Origin: Vandiemenella viatica
Taxonomy: Eukaryota; Arthropoda; Insecta; Orthoptera; Morabidae
NCBI GenBank assembly: GCA_031002005.1
Contig: JARYHS010006880.1
Location: 18,984 to 82,983, forward strand
DNA: 64,000 bases
Direction of reading: 5' to 3'
Shown here one piece after another: positions 24,831 through 35,459 of this stretch (positions are counted from its first letter, which is position 1; each line of letters starts with the position of its first letter). The position numbers and the translations under genes were made by a program. The notes beneath the pieces are model-generated. The model searched no databases, was not told the DNA's origin, and saw nothing but the letters and a program-made list of their open reading frames with translations.

Positions 24831-25850
24831 TCAGTGCGCAGCCCGCAGTGACCGGCGTCTTGATCGTTAAGAAGAAGTAGGGCTACCTAGTTTCGAGATG
24901 ATATACAGAGTTTGTGGACATTTTAGCTAGCAAAGTGCTAAGTGCAAAAACTGATTGATATGCATATTAATAATGTTCGTGTAGCTCAATGGACTCCCAG
25001 TTCATCATTCAACTACACGCTTCTAAGAAAATAACTTATTGCTTATAATAATTTACTAATATCTGATGAGGTTAATAATATAGTAATTAAAAAATTTGGG
25101 TGTTGATGGTACTACTTGTACGTGAGAAGAATAAATAAAAACATATCGTATTTAATTCATTTTTGTTTCATTTCATCCACCACACAATACAAAATAAATA
25201 TATCATATTGTTGTTTTGTATGTTAATGTTGGTACTGTAGGATGGTCTCAAGAATAACTTTGTCTGACCAATCAGAGGATATCAGCTCAGTGTTATAGAT
25301 CAAAAAGTGGTGACAGTCTGCTAAAAAGTTATTTTTAGAAGTTAATTTTTGGTACCTAAGCAATTAATTAATTATAATAGTTTGATATATCAACAACACA
25401 TTACAAAATGCTAGGGAAAAAATACAGGTTTGGCAATAACAATTGTCAACAGCAAGCAACCGCTCTCACATTCGAATCCCCCACCCTTTATTAATTTTGA
25501 CTATGTGAACTGCAGAGTATCCATGGTAATGCCATTATCACATTATAACAAAAAAATTACGCTTTTGAAACGAGTGTATCTTACTTTTAATTCAGTTACA
25601 GTAAATCAAACAGGTTATACACTCTCTCAGTATGGAAACTAAAATTTTGATCAATAACCGTTGTCGCCTGCGGGGGTGTGCGCCAGACTAAGCTTCACAG
25701 AATACACAGATAGATTCAGGTTACCGCCGTACAGTGCTGCCATCTCGCGGCGGCGCGGCGCGGCGGGGAGGGGAGGGAGGCCCCCACCCCACCTCTATGA
25801 CGTCATGGGGAAAACCAGAAAATTCCTTGAAAATATGTCTTATTACTACT

Positions 25851-25900
25851 AACGCTTCCATGGGTCGGATTACACGTTAAACTGTGGGTCCCTCTAGGGC
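25851..25900 (+). repeat. Right flank of palindrome: rest of the split repeat
   Basis: It starts with the duplicated AACGCT and continues TCCATGGGTCGGAT and GTTAAACTGTGGGTCC, matching 60-110 of the window. Together with 12721-12769 it forms one interrupted repeat. Confidence 0.75.
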
Positions 25901-26224
25901 TAACAACTCTAGTTGTAATATGATTCTGTACACTTTCAAAAGCAAAGATTCAAGACAAACGAAGGTTAACATGGTCCTAGTTGACCCAAACGAGCATACT
26001 TACGGGAAATGACTAAATATAATCTAATACTTGGAAAGGGGAGCAAACAGTCAGTCAGTCAGATAAAAAATCTGAATATCACACTCGTCTCTTCTCTTTG
26101 AGCTCAACATATTGATTTGTACATAAAAAAAAAACACTCCCGCACTCATAAAAGGTTAAGTTTTAAGAAGGTTTTGGGCAGGCATAAGGAAAATGGATTT
26201 AGGTACGGACAATGTAGGTAAAAA
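25901..26224. other. No gene recognised
   Basis: Mixed sequence with a short A run near 26127. No terminus or frame stands out. Confidence 0.5.
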
Positions 26225-26580
26225 ACGTACTTTTCCCATACCGATTGCTCATCACACCCAATTGATTGCATATACCATCGAAACATAGTAGTATTGATAT
26301 GTCAAAGTCGAGTAGACTCAAATCACGGTAGACACACAACTATATAGGAAGACACACATACACACACACTCACAAGTTCATGCATACACCACAGTTCAAT
26401 ACATCGCCACACACATATACCTAACGGGGGGAGGGGGGGAAAGGGAACTGAATATCCTACGTTCAGACTGACGAGTTACAGAATGTGCAAAGTATGACAT
26501 GTTTTCGACGTACACTTCAATGGTCATCCCACGCAACTGACTACATCTACCATCAACACATAGGTGGTCACTTCTTTTCA
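26225..26580 (+). repeat. Satellite unit outside the palindrome
   Basis: GCTCATCACACCCAATTGATT, the GACACACAAC block, the CATGCATACAC block and a GACTGACGAGTTACAG block follow each other in the order seen at 18585-18810 and 18853-19070. A G-rich run at 26425-26440 interrupts it. It shows that the satellite family exists independently of the palindrome. Confidence 0.7.
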
Positions 26581-26593
26581 ATTCTAAAGTTTT

Positions 26594-27985
26594 TTACTTT
26601 TTATAATAATATCTCTTTCCCCCTTCTATTTTGGCTACTGTATTACAGAATACCCTATTATCCATCAGTACTGCATTGTGATCAGTTTCCTGACACCCCA
26701 CAAGATAGTCATCAGCCTTTGTTATAAAGATATCCAACATGTTTGGTCCTCTTGTGTTCAGCTCTACTACATGTGTCAAACCTCCTTCTCTTAGTAAGAT
26801 ATAGGCAAATCTCTGTTCCCTTGAGTTATTAATCTTATTTCCTACCCAGTTAATACCTTGTAAATTTATATCCCTTCCATTGATCACCATTCTACCCTCA
26901 CTTCTGAATTGTAAATATGAACTCAGTTTTTCTCCGAGAACCTCATCTTTGTCATTAATCTTCCACTACGGTAAGCAGCCAACACCCTGATTTTATTCTT
27001 CTTATCACCCCAAAATTCTACCTCTAGTAATTCATGGTAATGTTCTATGAACACTAGAGATATGTAGTAATCTTCGCTATCCAGAATGAATAACGCTCCA
27101 CCAATTGATCCTCCATCTCTGCGGTAGCCACCAGGGAAAACCTCATTGTATAATATTATTCTTAGCCAAGAATCTACTCCTATAACTATTTATTGTGCAT
27201 ATATCTGTTTTAAGATCGCTAATTCTATCACTTTGTTCATTATACGTCTAAAGTTCACCAATAAAACTTATTTTTGGCTTTGAGCTATTTTCAGGACTAA
27301 CCTTTATTATTCCAGTTGTATCCTCGTCTATTATTATTTCAATAGCTTCATCTAATTCGTTATTTTTTTTCCATCATACATTTTCAATCAGTATCCCTTT
27401 GATCGCAAATTTTTATCCCCTCACATGCAGCTCCTGTTCTAAAAAAGGCTCAGATCTGACCCCATCATAACTGAAAGTGGGCTTCCTTACAGCTTCAGCT
27501 AACAACTAAGAAAGTACTCTCTTCCTTCTTCTATTTAGGTGTAGGACATACTTAATAAGACTCCACCTACCAATGGTGTTCACAGGCACAACTTCCGAAA
27601 CCGAACTAGAGCCTCTTCCAAGTAACACATTTACTCCACTTACGTTGTGTTACAACTGCGGTCGATCATGGTGACTTAGAATCTGCACGAGCTCCACCCA
27701 GGTATGTTGTGCCTGCTTCATCACATTCATTAGGTTATTCTGTGTGTTATAACTTGCGTTCCTATTAATACTATTGCCCGCATCTCCCACTATAACTACT
27801 CTATCATCCTTAATGAAATAATTACAAAGTGATCCTATATCCTCTATTACCTACACCAAGGTTACACTGGGTTTGAAAAAGCTTGTGACCTGCTAGCCTA
27901 TGCCTAATTTATCGTGCAGAAGATGCCCTACACCTATCCTATTGCTACTACCTACCAGCAGAACCTTTTTCTTCTTATTATATCG
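26594..27985 (-). pseudogene. Decayed LINE: SGNH-type domain then endonuclease
   Basis: Reading right to left, about 27985-27480 encodes a decayed SGNH/GDSL-esterase-like region of the kind fused in some arthropod LINE ORFs: KKVLLVGSSNRIGVGHLL, then DDRVVIVGDAGNSIN, then YVLHLNRR near 27545. From about 27140 to 26594 comes an apurinic/apyrimidinic-type endonuclease: GGSIGGALFIL, KIRVLAAYRSG, MVINGRDINLQGINWVG and EQRFAYILLREGGLTHVVEL, ending near LDIFITKADDYL and TDHNAVLM. The last motif is one residue off the usual SDH. Frame changes and stops are frequent and no reverse transcriptase follows, so the copy is 3'-truncated. The clade is probably jockey/CR1-like. Confidence 0.7.
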
Positions 27986-27999
27986 TTCAACGCCTCAGG

Positions 28000-30520
28000 T
28001 TAAATGTGGAAGAGTACTCTTCTATAATAGTGCGAAGTAAATTAAAACGATGTTTCGAATACTCACTATTTAACATCACACTAAGCGACTGCAGACACTA
28101 TCGTAGCAGCTTGTATCGAAGTATCATCAACTGCGAATGTGTAAAAGGTTGCGCAACACAACTATTTTTCTGTTGTTACTGTCATAGTAATGAGAATACC
28201 AGGTTACAGCTGTGAAATTATTGTATTGCTAAATGTTCTTAATACGTGTCTGTTGAGAATAATCGTACCGTAGGATGGGGTTGAAAAAAAAATAAAAAAA
28301 TCTTAAAGTATGTAAAACCAAAAAAAAAATAAAAGATTAATTTCTCCCAAAACCGTCGTACAACTTAAACCTAACACATAAAACTTAATTATCCCTCATG
28401 ATCAGCTTCAAAACCTATGCATATTCCTAATTAACATTGTTCTTTTGCGGTTAAAAGCTGTAACAAAAGCAGATAGCAGTGAAATGTTAATTGAAAGATT
28501 AAAAAACAAAATCATCGAATGTGTAAATTATAAAGTTTTAATTGCGCTGTAACCCATCTACATGACAGACGTAAATTCCTAGTAGACTACAGAAATCAAT
28601 AAAAGAGACATTAATTATTGCATATTTTATTCGAACTTAGCTGTATAAGTTATGGTACATCTCTAAGAATGACGACATTGAGGAGTTTAAATATTACTAA
28701 ATCTTGAAGCAATCAACCAGAACATTATGAGCCTGAAACTCATTCTTTGACCGAAGGTCAGTGGCGTACGGAGAAAGCCATATTAAACGCTTTTTAAACA
28801 CCAATGTTTCCGTCTCCCCGCTCCTGACTTACACTATTCGTGCAGATAGTAGGAAAACAGAATTATATATATATATTTTAATAAATTGCAGCGTTATTTA
28901 TCAGTATGATATCTTAATTCCACCCAGTAGCGGCTCGTCGTTAAAGGCTCTGAGGCGGAGCCGCTCCAAAAGATAATATTAAAATATGTTTTAAAATAAA
29001 GTAATACAGAATTTAAATTAACAGGAAGCATTTCCAGAATTTTACACACACGTTTAAACACTGGCAGTCAATATTTTTAGTACTGTTGATATAAAAGAAT
29101 GTTTCTCAAACGGGTAATACTTTTAAGGCTGCACCTTTGGACGCCATTACTTTGCATGTAGCCGAGTATTGGGGGCGTGGCTTTTACGAAGCACTGCTCT
29201 TATGGGTTTTCTGTAGGCTCAGACTGGCTTGGTGTACCAACTCCGTCATGATTTTCTTGTAACGCTAGTTACAAAGTAGGGAAATCAGCAGAGTGGTTGA
29301 ACTTCCACTCTCGAATCCCTGTCACTGTATCTCCAGTTTATACTTTCATGCGTCATTAATTGACGTTAAATATTTATATTTTGACAATGTAAAAGCTACT
29401 TTTATGTTTTGGACGTTGGTAATTGTACAGGCACACTAAATTTGTAAACATTCCGCTAAAGTGCACTAGAATACAGTGACATAAGTTTCACCATCTAGCG
29501 AGGATTTGTCGAACGATTAGATGAAATAAGCGCGCGAAACATATCATTATCTAAGTTGCTAAAGGAGTTTACACTAGAAAGTATGTTATTTGGAATTTTC
29601 TTTTTGTGTGTTTTGTGGTTGAGCCTGAACTCTTGTGAATTATATTTTCGTTTTTGAAAATAGCTGCAGCTTTCTGGCACTCTGAATATACAATATGAAT
29701 TCGACAGGAATTCTTCACGGGTCTTCTGCCGGATAAGATCTTCTAAACACGACGTTTCGGCAGTCACCTCCGCTGCCTTCATCTGGTGAGCTGTCATCGC
29801 GAAGTAGCTGCCGCGACGGTTCGGCATGATTCTCTAAGAATTTTCAATAATAAATTTACAGAAGATTTCTATTATGGTAACCTTTGTCGCATACACGTAC
29901 CTAAATTCTTACGAGTTCCTTAAATCGACAGGGATGTCGAACTTCTGTTCCTGAACAAAAATTGAGCTTTAATCATAAACTGAACGAACATTCGAGCAGT
30001 TTACTTCTTTATTTGTACGCTACAGAGCGGTGCTAGAAATCTAAAATTTACATGTGGAGACGATTTTCAATACATATAATTTCATATTTTGGAGTCTGTA
30101 GATACGTATTTCTTAGGCGGGTAGTAAAACACTAGTTAAGTACTTCATGAAAAAAGGGCAGATGTCGCAAAGACATGTTCTTTTATTACCTGACCCGTTG
30201 TTTTTTAAATACGTTTAATTATGTTTTTATATATATTTTTTATTCTTCTATTTTTATGATGAAACTTAATGCAGAATTGCTTCTCTGACTATACAGTATC
30301 CCCCAGGGTGTCACAGGTAGCACCAATAGGACCTCAACTTGGTCTGGAATTGCTTCTACTTGGATCCAGCCACTTCTGTTAATTTTCCTCTCAATATCCC
30401 TTGGTCCTGCAAATACCGAGATTGCGAAGTCATTTAAATACTGCCTATGTTAGCGTTCCAATAACAAATGGGTAGCTTTCGACTTGTTTAAATTTGTAGC
30501 GGAATCATATGGTCGCCCAA
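28000..30520. other. No gene recognised; scattered repeat fragments
   Basis: AT-rich sequence. CAGTAGCGGCTCGTCG at 28925 followed by GAGGCGGAGCCGCT looks like one end of a hAT-type MITE, but I find no matching far end. A 110-codon minus-strand frame at 29495-29827 covers a segment whose complementary reading (GATGAAGGCAGCGGAGGTG, then CGAAACGTCG) recalls the 'GAAGG...CGAAACGTC' tails of many arthropod repeats, so I do not call it a gene. Confidence 0.45.
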
Positions 30521-31068
30521 TAGTTACACTGGCGGAAATTAAAATGACAAAATTCATACATGAATTTTAGGAAATTGAAGATATATCCAGGGCCATACCT
30601 AGAAGAAATGATAACAAATGGAAATGGATCAGGCTAAGTTATTACCTTTAGATACAGTTGTCAATGAGAAATGCGCGCAACTTGAGCACCAATACATTCG
30701 TGGATCCTTGCCTGCATTGACTCAACAAGTGTTCGAATGTCTTAGTGTATGTCTCACTACGCGTGCATGTCTTTTGCAGTCAGTTGCACATTTTGTGCGC
30801 TGGGTGACCATGTGATCTAATGTGTCTAGTCCTGGTATCCTTGAAATGCTCTATTGGGGACAAATCTGTACAAATTGTGTGACGATGGCCGCAGTATGAG
30901 GACGGGCACAGTCTTGTTGGAAAATGCGATTTGGTTGGTGAACATGAAGGGTATCACAATAAGATGCAGTACCCCGTCCACATAGTGATGGGCTTTCATT
31001 GCCTTCAACAACAACCGACTCAGTCATGCTGTCGAAACTAATTGCCGCCAAAACATGACACCGGTGGC

Positions 31069-31434
31069 TAGAGGTGTGCAAAGTGACTCACTAAAAAGAG
31101 CGGTGTTCATTTGATCACTCTACGAAAAGAACTAGTTCTTTTGAACGATTCACTAGCTCAGTTTTATTTGAGACCTTTTTTTTTGGGTCTCACCCCTTAG
31201 AATCCGGTTACACTCCCACTTTACGATGAAATACCCCCCTTAAATCAACTTTGATGCAATTAGTATACTTTTTACCTTTTTTTTTTTTTTTTTTTTTTTG
31301 ATCTTCGGAATTAGCCTACTTATGACCGACTCAACTAGAAGAACTACCGTTCACTTTTAGTGAGTGACTGCTCATTCGCTCTTTTAAAAGAACTGTTATA
31401 AAGAACTGATTCACTCGCGAACGACCCATCTCTA
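31069..31434. mobile_element. hAT MITE (TAGAG type)
   Basis: The 366-bp element starts TAGAGGTGTGC and ends GACCCATCTCTA, imperfect inverted repeats. It is flanked by 8-bp direct repeats that differ at one base, CCGGTGGC (31061-31068) and CCAGTGGC (31435-31442). The subterminal segments contain further inverted matches (AGTGACTCAC near 31081 and its partners). It has inserted into the Tc1 transposase, so it is younger. Confidence 0.85.
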
Positions 31435-31980
31435 CCAGTGGCTGCATTTGCGTGACGTTTTGAAATCACAGCAGGTAAGCCGTTTCTCCACTACGCCTGC
31501 GAACATGTCGTCGATTATCAGTTTACCACAGACAGAATCGAGACTCGTCTCTAAACACAAATGTATGCCATTCTCATGTCCATTTGTGTATCGCATTGCA
31601 CCAGGTTAGATGATGGCAATGAAATTAGATTAAAGGGAGATATTGCACACGGGACAAAGAGTGTATCCCACCTACAAGCGATTAGTTTACAATCGTACGG
31701 GGGGGGGGGGGGGGGGTGACTATCTGTAAACAATGAAGTCAACCATCTGCCAGCAACAGCAACCCACACCATTTGGCGATCTTCATGTGCCTGTTATCCA
31801 TCTGAATGGACCCATGCCTTCTCCAGGAGTATTAGAGCCTTCTTTCATCCACTGTGAAACACGTCTGTATATTGACATTGCACTACGGACAATCGTTTGG
31901 GAGATTTAACAATATGCTGCACTCTTTAAAAACACGTCAATTCTCCGACCTCTCTCACAGTTAGACATTAGGGTGTAGAG

Positions 31981-32375
31981 CAGTGTTTCCTAACCTTCTT
32001 TGGGTCATGTCCCACTTTCAACATTTTTTTTGCCCCCCATACATAATTTTTAATAAAAAAATTATTTGTTATTAAAGTAACTGATATAGGATGGTTTTTG
32101 AAAGAAAACACTTTAATATTATCATAAAACACAGTAAGTAAAATTTAAAAAACATATAATGAAATACAAAAATTCAAATTCATTTATTATGGCAATTTAG
32201 TGTGATCCTTTTAAGAATTTGCTTTTTTGCTATATTTTGTAACCATATCTGGCATTGTGTTTAAATAACCCAAAGAGAAAGCGGTAAAGTCGTATCAAGT
32301 CAATTTCTAAATTGCCCCCCTAAAAAAACCAAATTGCCCCCCTGTGGGGCGTGGGCCCCACGTTGGGAAACACTG
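31981..32375. mobile_element. hAT MITE, short relative of the 2410-7624 element
   Basis: The 395-bp element starts CAGTGTTTCCTAACC and ends CGTTGGGAAACACTG. The perfect 8-bp duplication GTGTAGAG is at 31973-31980 and 32376-32383. Ends and the neighbouring runs of C/G match those of the full-length hAT element at 2410-7624, so this looks like an internal-deletion derivative of that family. It interrupts the 5' part of the Tc1 transposase. Confidence 0.93.
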
Positions 32376-33359
32376 GTGTAGAGAGTTGTTACTCTTCGCC
32401 TTGGCATACTTAGCCAACAAAAACTTGTGGACCACAAAGTGTTATGTTACACCACACTGTTCACCGCTTATACGCTAAAAAAAAAAATATATATATATAT
32501 ATAATTCTCATACATTTTATTACATATAAAACTTTAAATGTTTAATCATTTAATACTCTTCATGCGGATATACTTGGGGCCAAATTTCATTCATTTATCA
32601 CAACACCGTCTTGGTGTTGGGATTTTAATTTGCGTCAGTTTGTGTATCAATTGCTAAGTGTAAAAGGTCGAGCTGCACTTTGCCAATACTGGTCTGTACC
32701 GTCACCGCAAAGACAGTCGGCCCAGTGACGGCTCACCCCTTCCCGTCCACACTTTACCCTAGCTCGCCCGTGTTCCTACCCGGTCTTTGTCTCCTTTAAC
32801 GTTTTCAAGTGATTGTTTCAGGGAATCAGTTGTTGGAGATAACAGGTAGGTTTGACACACTACTTTATTATAGAGTACTGTACTTTATTTTGCACAGTTT
32901 TGGTACCAAAGTACATTAATTTTTTTTTTTACCGACACACGCAATCACCTAACTGGTTCATCTTTTATGTACAAAATTAGTATCCCAGCGCAGTATTAAC
33001 AGTATCAACGAAATTTTAATGAAATGTCAATCATTTCGCACTTGACGTGTTTGTTTTGTCTGAGGTTCTTTTCGATTCACTTAGTATTTTTTGTTTGTGA
33101 AGAACGAGATTATAACATATTTTAATATAAATATAGAATTAAAGATTTTGTATAGTAAAAATAATAATTTCATGTTATCTCAGAGTTCTAGTCACAGAGT
33201 TTCTTATTGGGAAACTCGCAGTGCACCTACATCGTAGTCACTTAACTTGAAAAGAAGACCTACAGATTAACATGAAATTCGAACCACCGAGCGTCATTTG
33301 CATTAACAGATAAAAGATTTGCCAGTGGTAAATGTCAATTTTAAAGCGCACAAAAATTA

Positions 33360-33440
33360 CAGTTGAGACCGGGATTTGAACTGGGACTTTCAGTTTCCAA
33401 ATCGCACGCAGTAACCATTTGAATCACCAATCCGAATATA
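33360..33440 (-). repeat. tRNA-like SINE head
   Basis: On the minus strand, GGTTACTGCGTGCGATTTGG and a degenerate B box (CAGTTCAAATCCCGG) are spaced as in a tRNA-derived repeat. An opposite-strand relative is at 33560-33640. No closed cloverleaf is seen. Confidence 0.45.
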
Positions 33441-33559
33441 GATGTAATGAAAAATAAGTTTCCAAAATGATAAAATAAACATTTTTTCTATACCAACTAT
33501 TTTTGCTATCAAAAGACATTAATCCACTTTTATGTGTTTGAATACATATTTTTCAGTGC

Positions 33560-33640
33560 TTCTAGATTAGTCTAGCGTCTGGTTACGGCGTGCGATTCGG
33601 TAGTGACAGGTTCGGTTACAAATGCGGATCTCGGCTGCAA
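33560..33640 (+). repeat. tRNA-like SINE head
   Basis: CTGGTTACGGCGTGCGATTCG followed by CAGGTTCGGTTACAAATG parallels the minus-strand copy at 33360-33440. The pair is inverted, with about 120 bp between. Confidence 0.45.
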
Positions 33641-35459
33641 TTTTTGTGGGTCTTAAAAATGATGTTCAACTCTGAAAAGCTTTTTTTTTTTTTTTTTTAA
33701 TGTGAAGATGCTAGGACTCTTCCTACATTTTACGAACATCTGATGAACATATATGAAAAAAAAATGTGTTTTTTTTTCAAGCAAATAATAATATGAAAAC
33801 AACATTTAGTCGTAAAAGAAGGGAAATTCCCGAACTCTCTCTATGCGCTTCTATACATCCAGCAGGCCGACACTGGTCCGCACCGTCAAAACATAAACCA
33901 ATCCAATGAGGGCCGAGTGTCGGACTGAGGCCCGATATTCAGAGGAGTTAAAATTAATTTACTTTCGATCACCGGTGAGCAACACGTGGTTAAAATCTTG
34001 CGATATTGACTATTGAACATGAAGTAACTCAAATTGATAATTTTGAAGATGTGATTACGAGTTTGCAGCAGCTAAAAACTAAAAAGAGGAGATTGCGAAA
34101 GCAATTGTTTTTGTTTATTTGTGTATTTTTTAAATGATGTTAATATTACAATTTATGAACTATAATTTTTAATAACAATAAATGGTTATTTAATTATATT
34201 TTATTAATATCATATCTAAAGACTGACGACAGCAAAAAAAAATCATATTTTACACTTACAAGATATTATATTTTATTTAATTTTGAATTTAAGTATTCAA
34301 GGGGTGACACCATCGATAACCGCCCCGCCTATTTACTGATAAAAAGTTGTGAGATATTCTTCTTAATCAATTACACAATTTCTGAAACAGAATGGTTGTT
34401 CTCGACGTTATGGATTTTTTTAAAGAAAATCTTGATTTAGCAATTATTCATTTTTATTAAAATGAACGGCATAACGTGTATTATTTACTCTAATACTTGT
34501 TAAACCCAAAAGAGGTCTCAGGGAAATCTTGGCTTTTGTGAATTTGTAAGACTGACAAAGCAACACAGTAGAGGCAGTCATTTAGGTAGGAATTTTACTG
34601 TCATAGTAAACATAACGAAGAAGTCTTTTTTTTTGTAGTTTGATGTTGGTTGATAGCTTATTCTGAGGCTTCTTACTTTTTTGGATCTAATTTTTGCGCC
34701 TTAGCAAGCATTTTGTATCTGAATTTACTAATATTCCTGTTTACAACCAATTTTCATGTCGAAATACTTCCTTCGACAATACGCACGTCATTTAAAGCAA
34801 TGGGCTCGCGTCCGGTTCGGTCTGTGAGAGCGACGCCGTGCTTGCATTGTTACCAGCATCTGAGAAGGTGTCGCGAAAACTGCGCCCAGTGAAATCTGCG
34901 ACCAGAACTCTCAACAATGCTGTAGCGGTATGAAATCGGTGTTTATTATTGAATAGGTTTAAACTGGTTGTATTGTTAACAGCTGCCCCGCCGGCGCTCT
35001 GAGAGGATTGCTACATTTGTGGCCTATGTTTCTAAACAGCTGTTAACACTACACTTGTATTATAGTTAATAATTGTTATAAAGACTTATGTTTTATTCTG
35101 CCTTAAAAGACGTAGAAAAGAATAGTCATAACGAGGCAGATACTTACGGAATCGTAGTAGATTTCATACAAAAACTCCCTTTCCCTCACAATACCAGTGC
35201 AGGAAAAAATATTCCACTATCGGTAGTTGTGGGTAACTGTTTTTGCATTTATGACTTCAAAACCATAAAAAGCAAAATCTATACCTACCATGAACGCACT
35301 GCGAAAAATGGGGAAATGAAGTTTCCTCTTTCCATAATCACTTCATAGCACATTTCATCCCCCAAACTGCAGAAGAAACCCACCTTTTTTCGACAGATGT
35401 ACAGGGCAGAACAGGAATCATACGGTTTTATAAATTATATTTGACCTTTCCCTTATATG

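Larger units (their letters stand above)
12770..25850. mobile_element. 13.1-kb palindromic (fold-back) element
   Basis: Two arms of 6,424 and 6,468 bp are inverted copies of each other around a 189-bp spacer. The termini are AGTAGTAATAAGACATA on the left and its complement on the right (5'-AG...CT-3'). The 6-bp direct repeat AACGCT flanks the unit. The host repeat is split at this point and an uninterrupted relative exists at 17-95. All of this is what a transposed unit shows. Polinton/Maverick elements are known for 6-bp duplications, AG termini and long terminal inverted repeats, so a non-autonomous derivative of that group is one reading; a fold-back element of another kind is the other. 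No integrase, polymerase or capsid gene is present, so I cannot assign it. Confidence 0.8.
19383..25850 (-). repeat. Right arm of the palindrome
   Basis: Inverse copy of 12770-19193. It carries the same SINE insertions and satellite units at matching distances from the centre, so the arms either arose by inverted duplication after those insertions or have been kept alike by gene conversion. Confidence 0.9.
30560..32440 (-). pseudogene. Tc1-like transposase, multiply broken
   Basis: From right to left: a helix-turn-helix remnant (SNCERGRRID near 31950), a second DNA-binding stretch with EDRQMVWVAVAGR near 31755, then catalytic-domain pieces. These include HANAATGR near 31440, HVLAAISFDS near 31060, the second catalytic Asp motif IFQQDCARPHTA near 30890-30925 (canonical QQDNARPHTA with Asn to Cys), and a tail resembling LVESMQ near 30700. 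Stops and frameshifts are dense, and a G-run microsatellite at 31700-31716 and a MITE at 31069-31434 interrupt it. Confidence 0.75.
30527..32644 (-). mobile_element. Decayed Tc1-type transposon
   Basis: The left end CACTGGCGGAAATTAAAATG (30527) is preceded by TA. The right side has ATTTTAATTTGCGTCAG near 32620-32638 followed by TA at 32645, an imperfect complement. Subtracting the two hAT MITEs and their duplications leaves roughly 1.34 kb, the usual size of a Tc1 element. The transposase remnant is on the minus strand. Confidence 0.7.
32645..35087. other. No gene recognised; tRNA-like repeats and AT-rich DNA
   Basis: Apart from the inverted tRNA-like pair listed separately, I note a direct repeat beginning GCCAATACTGGTCTGTACCG at 32682, with a diverged copy at 33865. 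An 11-bp inverted pair, GTTAACAGCTG, lies at 34975-34985 and 35037-35047. No protein-coding signature was found. Confidence 0.5.

Noticed and set aside
12770..25850. The palindrome as simply an assembly artefact
   Set aside because: Not accepted as the main reading: the arms differ by real indels and substitutions, the ends carry a 6-bp duplication and an empty-site relative exists. It is not fully excluded without long-read spanning.
12770..25850. A complete Polinton/Maverick virus-like transposon
   Set aside because: No polymerase, integrase, protease, ATPase or capsid gene in either arm; only the ends and duplication length agree.
28925..28975. A complete hAT MITE starting CAGTAGCGGCTCG
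   Set aside because: No matching inverted end or 8-bp duplication was found downstream.
29495..29827. 110-codon minus-strand gene
   Set aside because: No recognised domain; part of it is the complement of a retroelement-type 'GAAGG...CGAAACGTC' segment.
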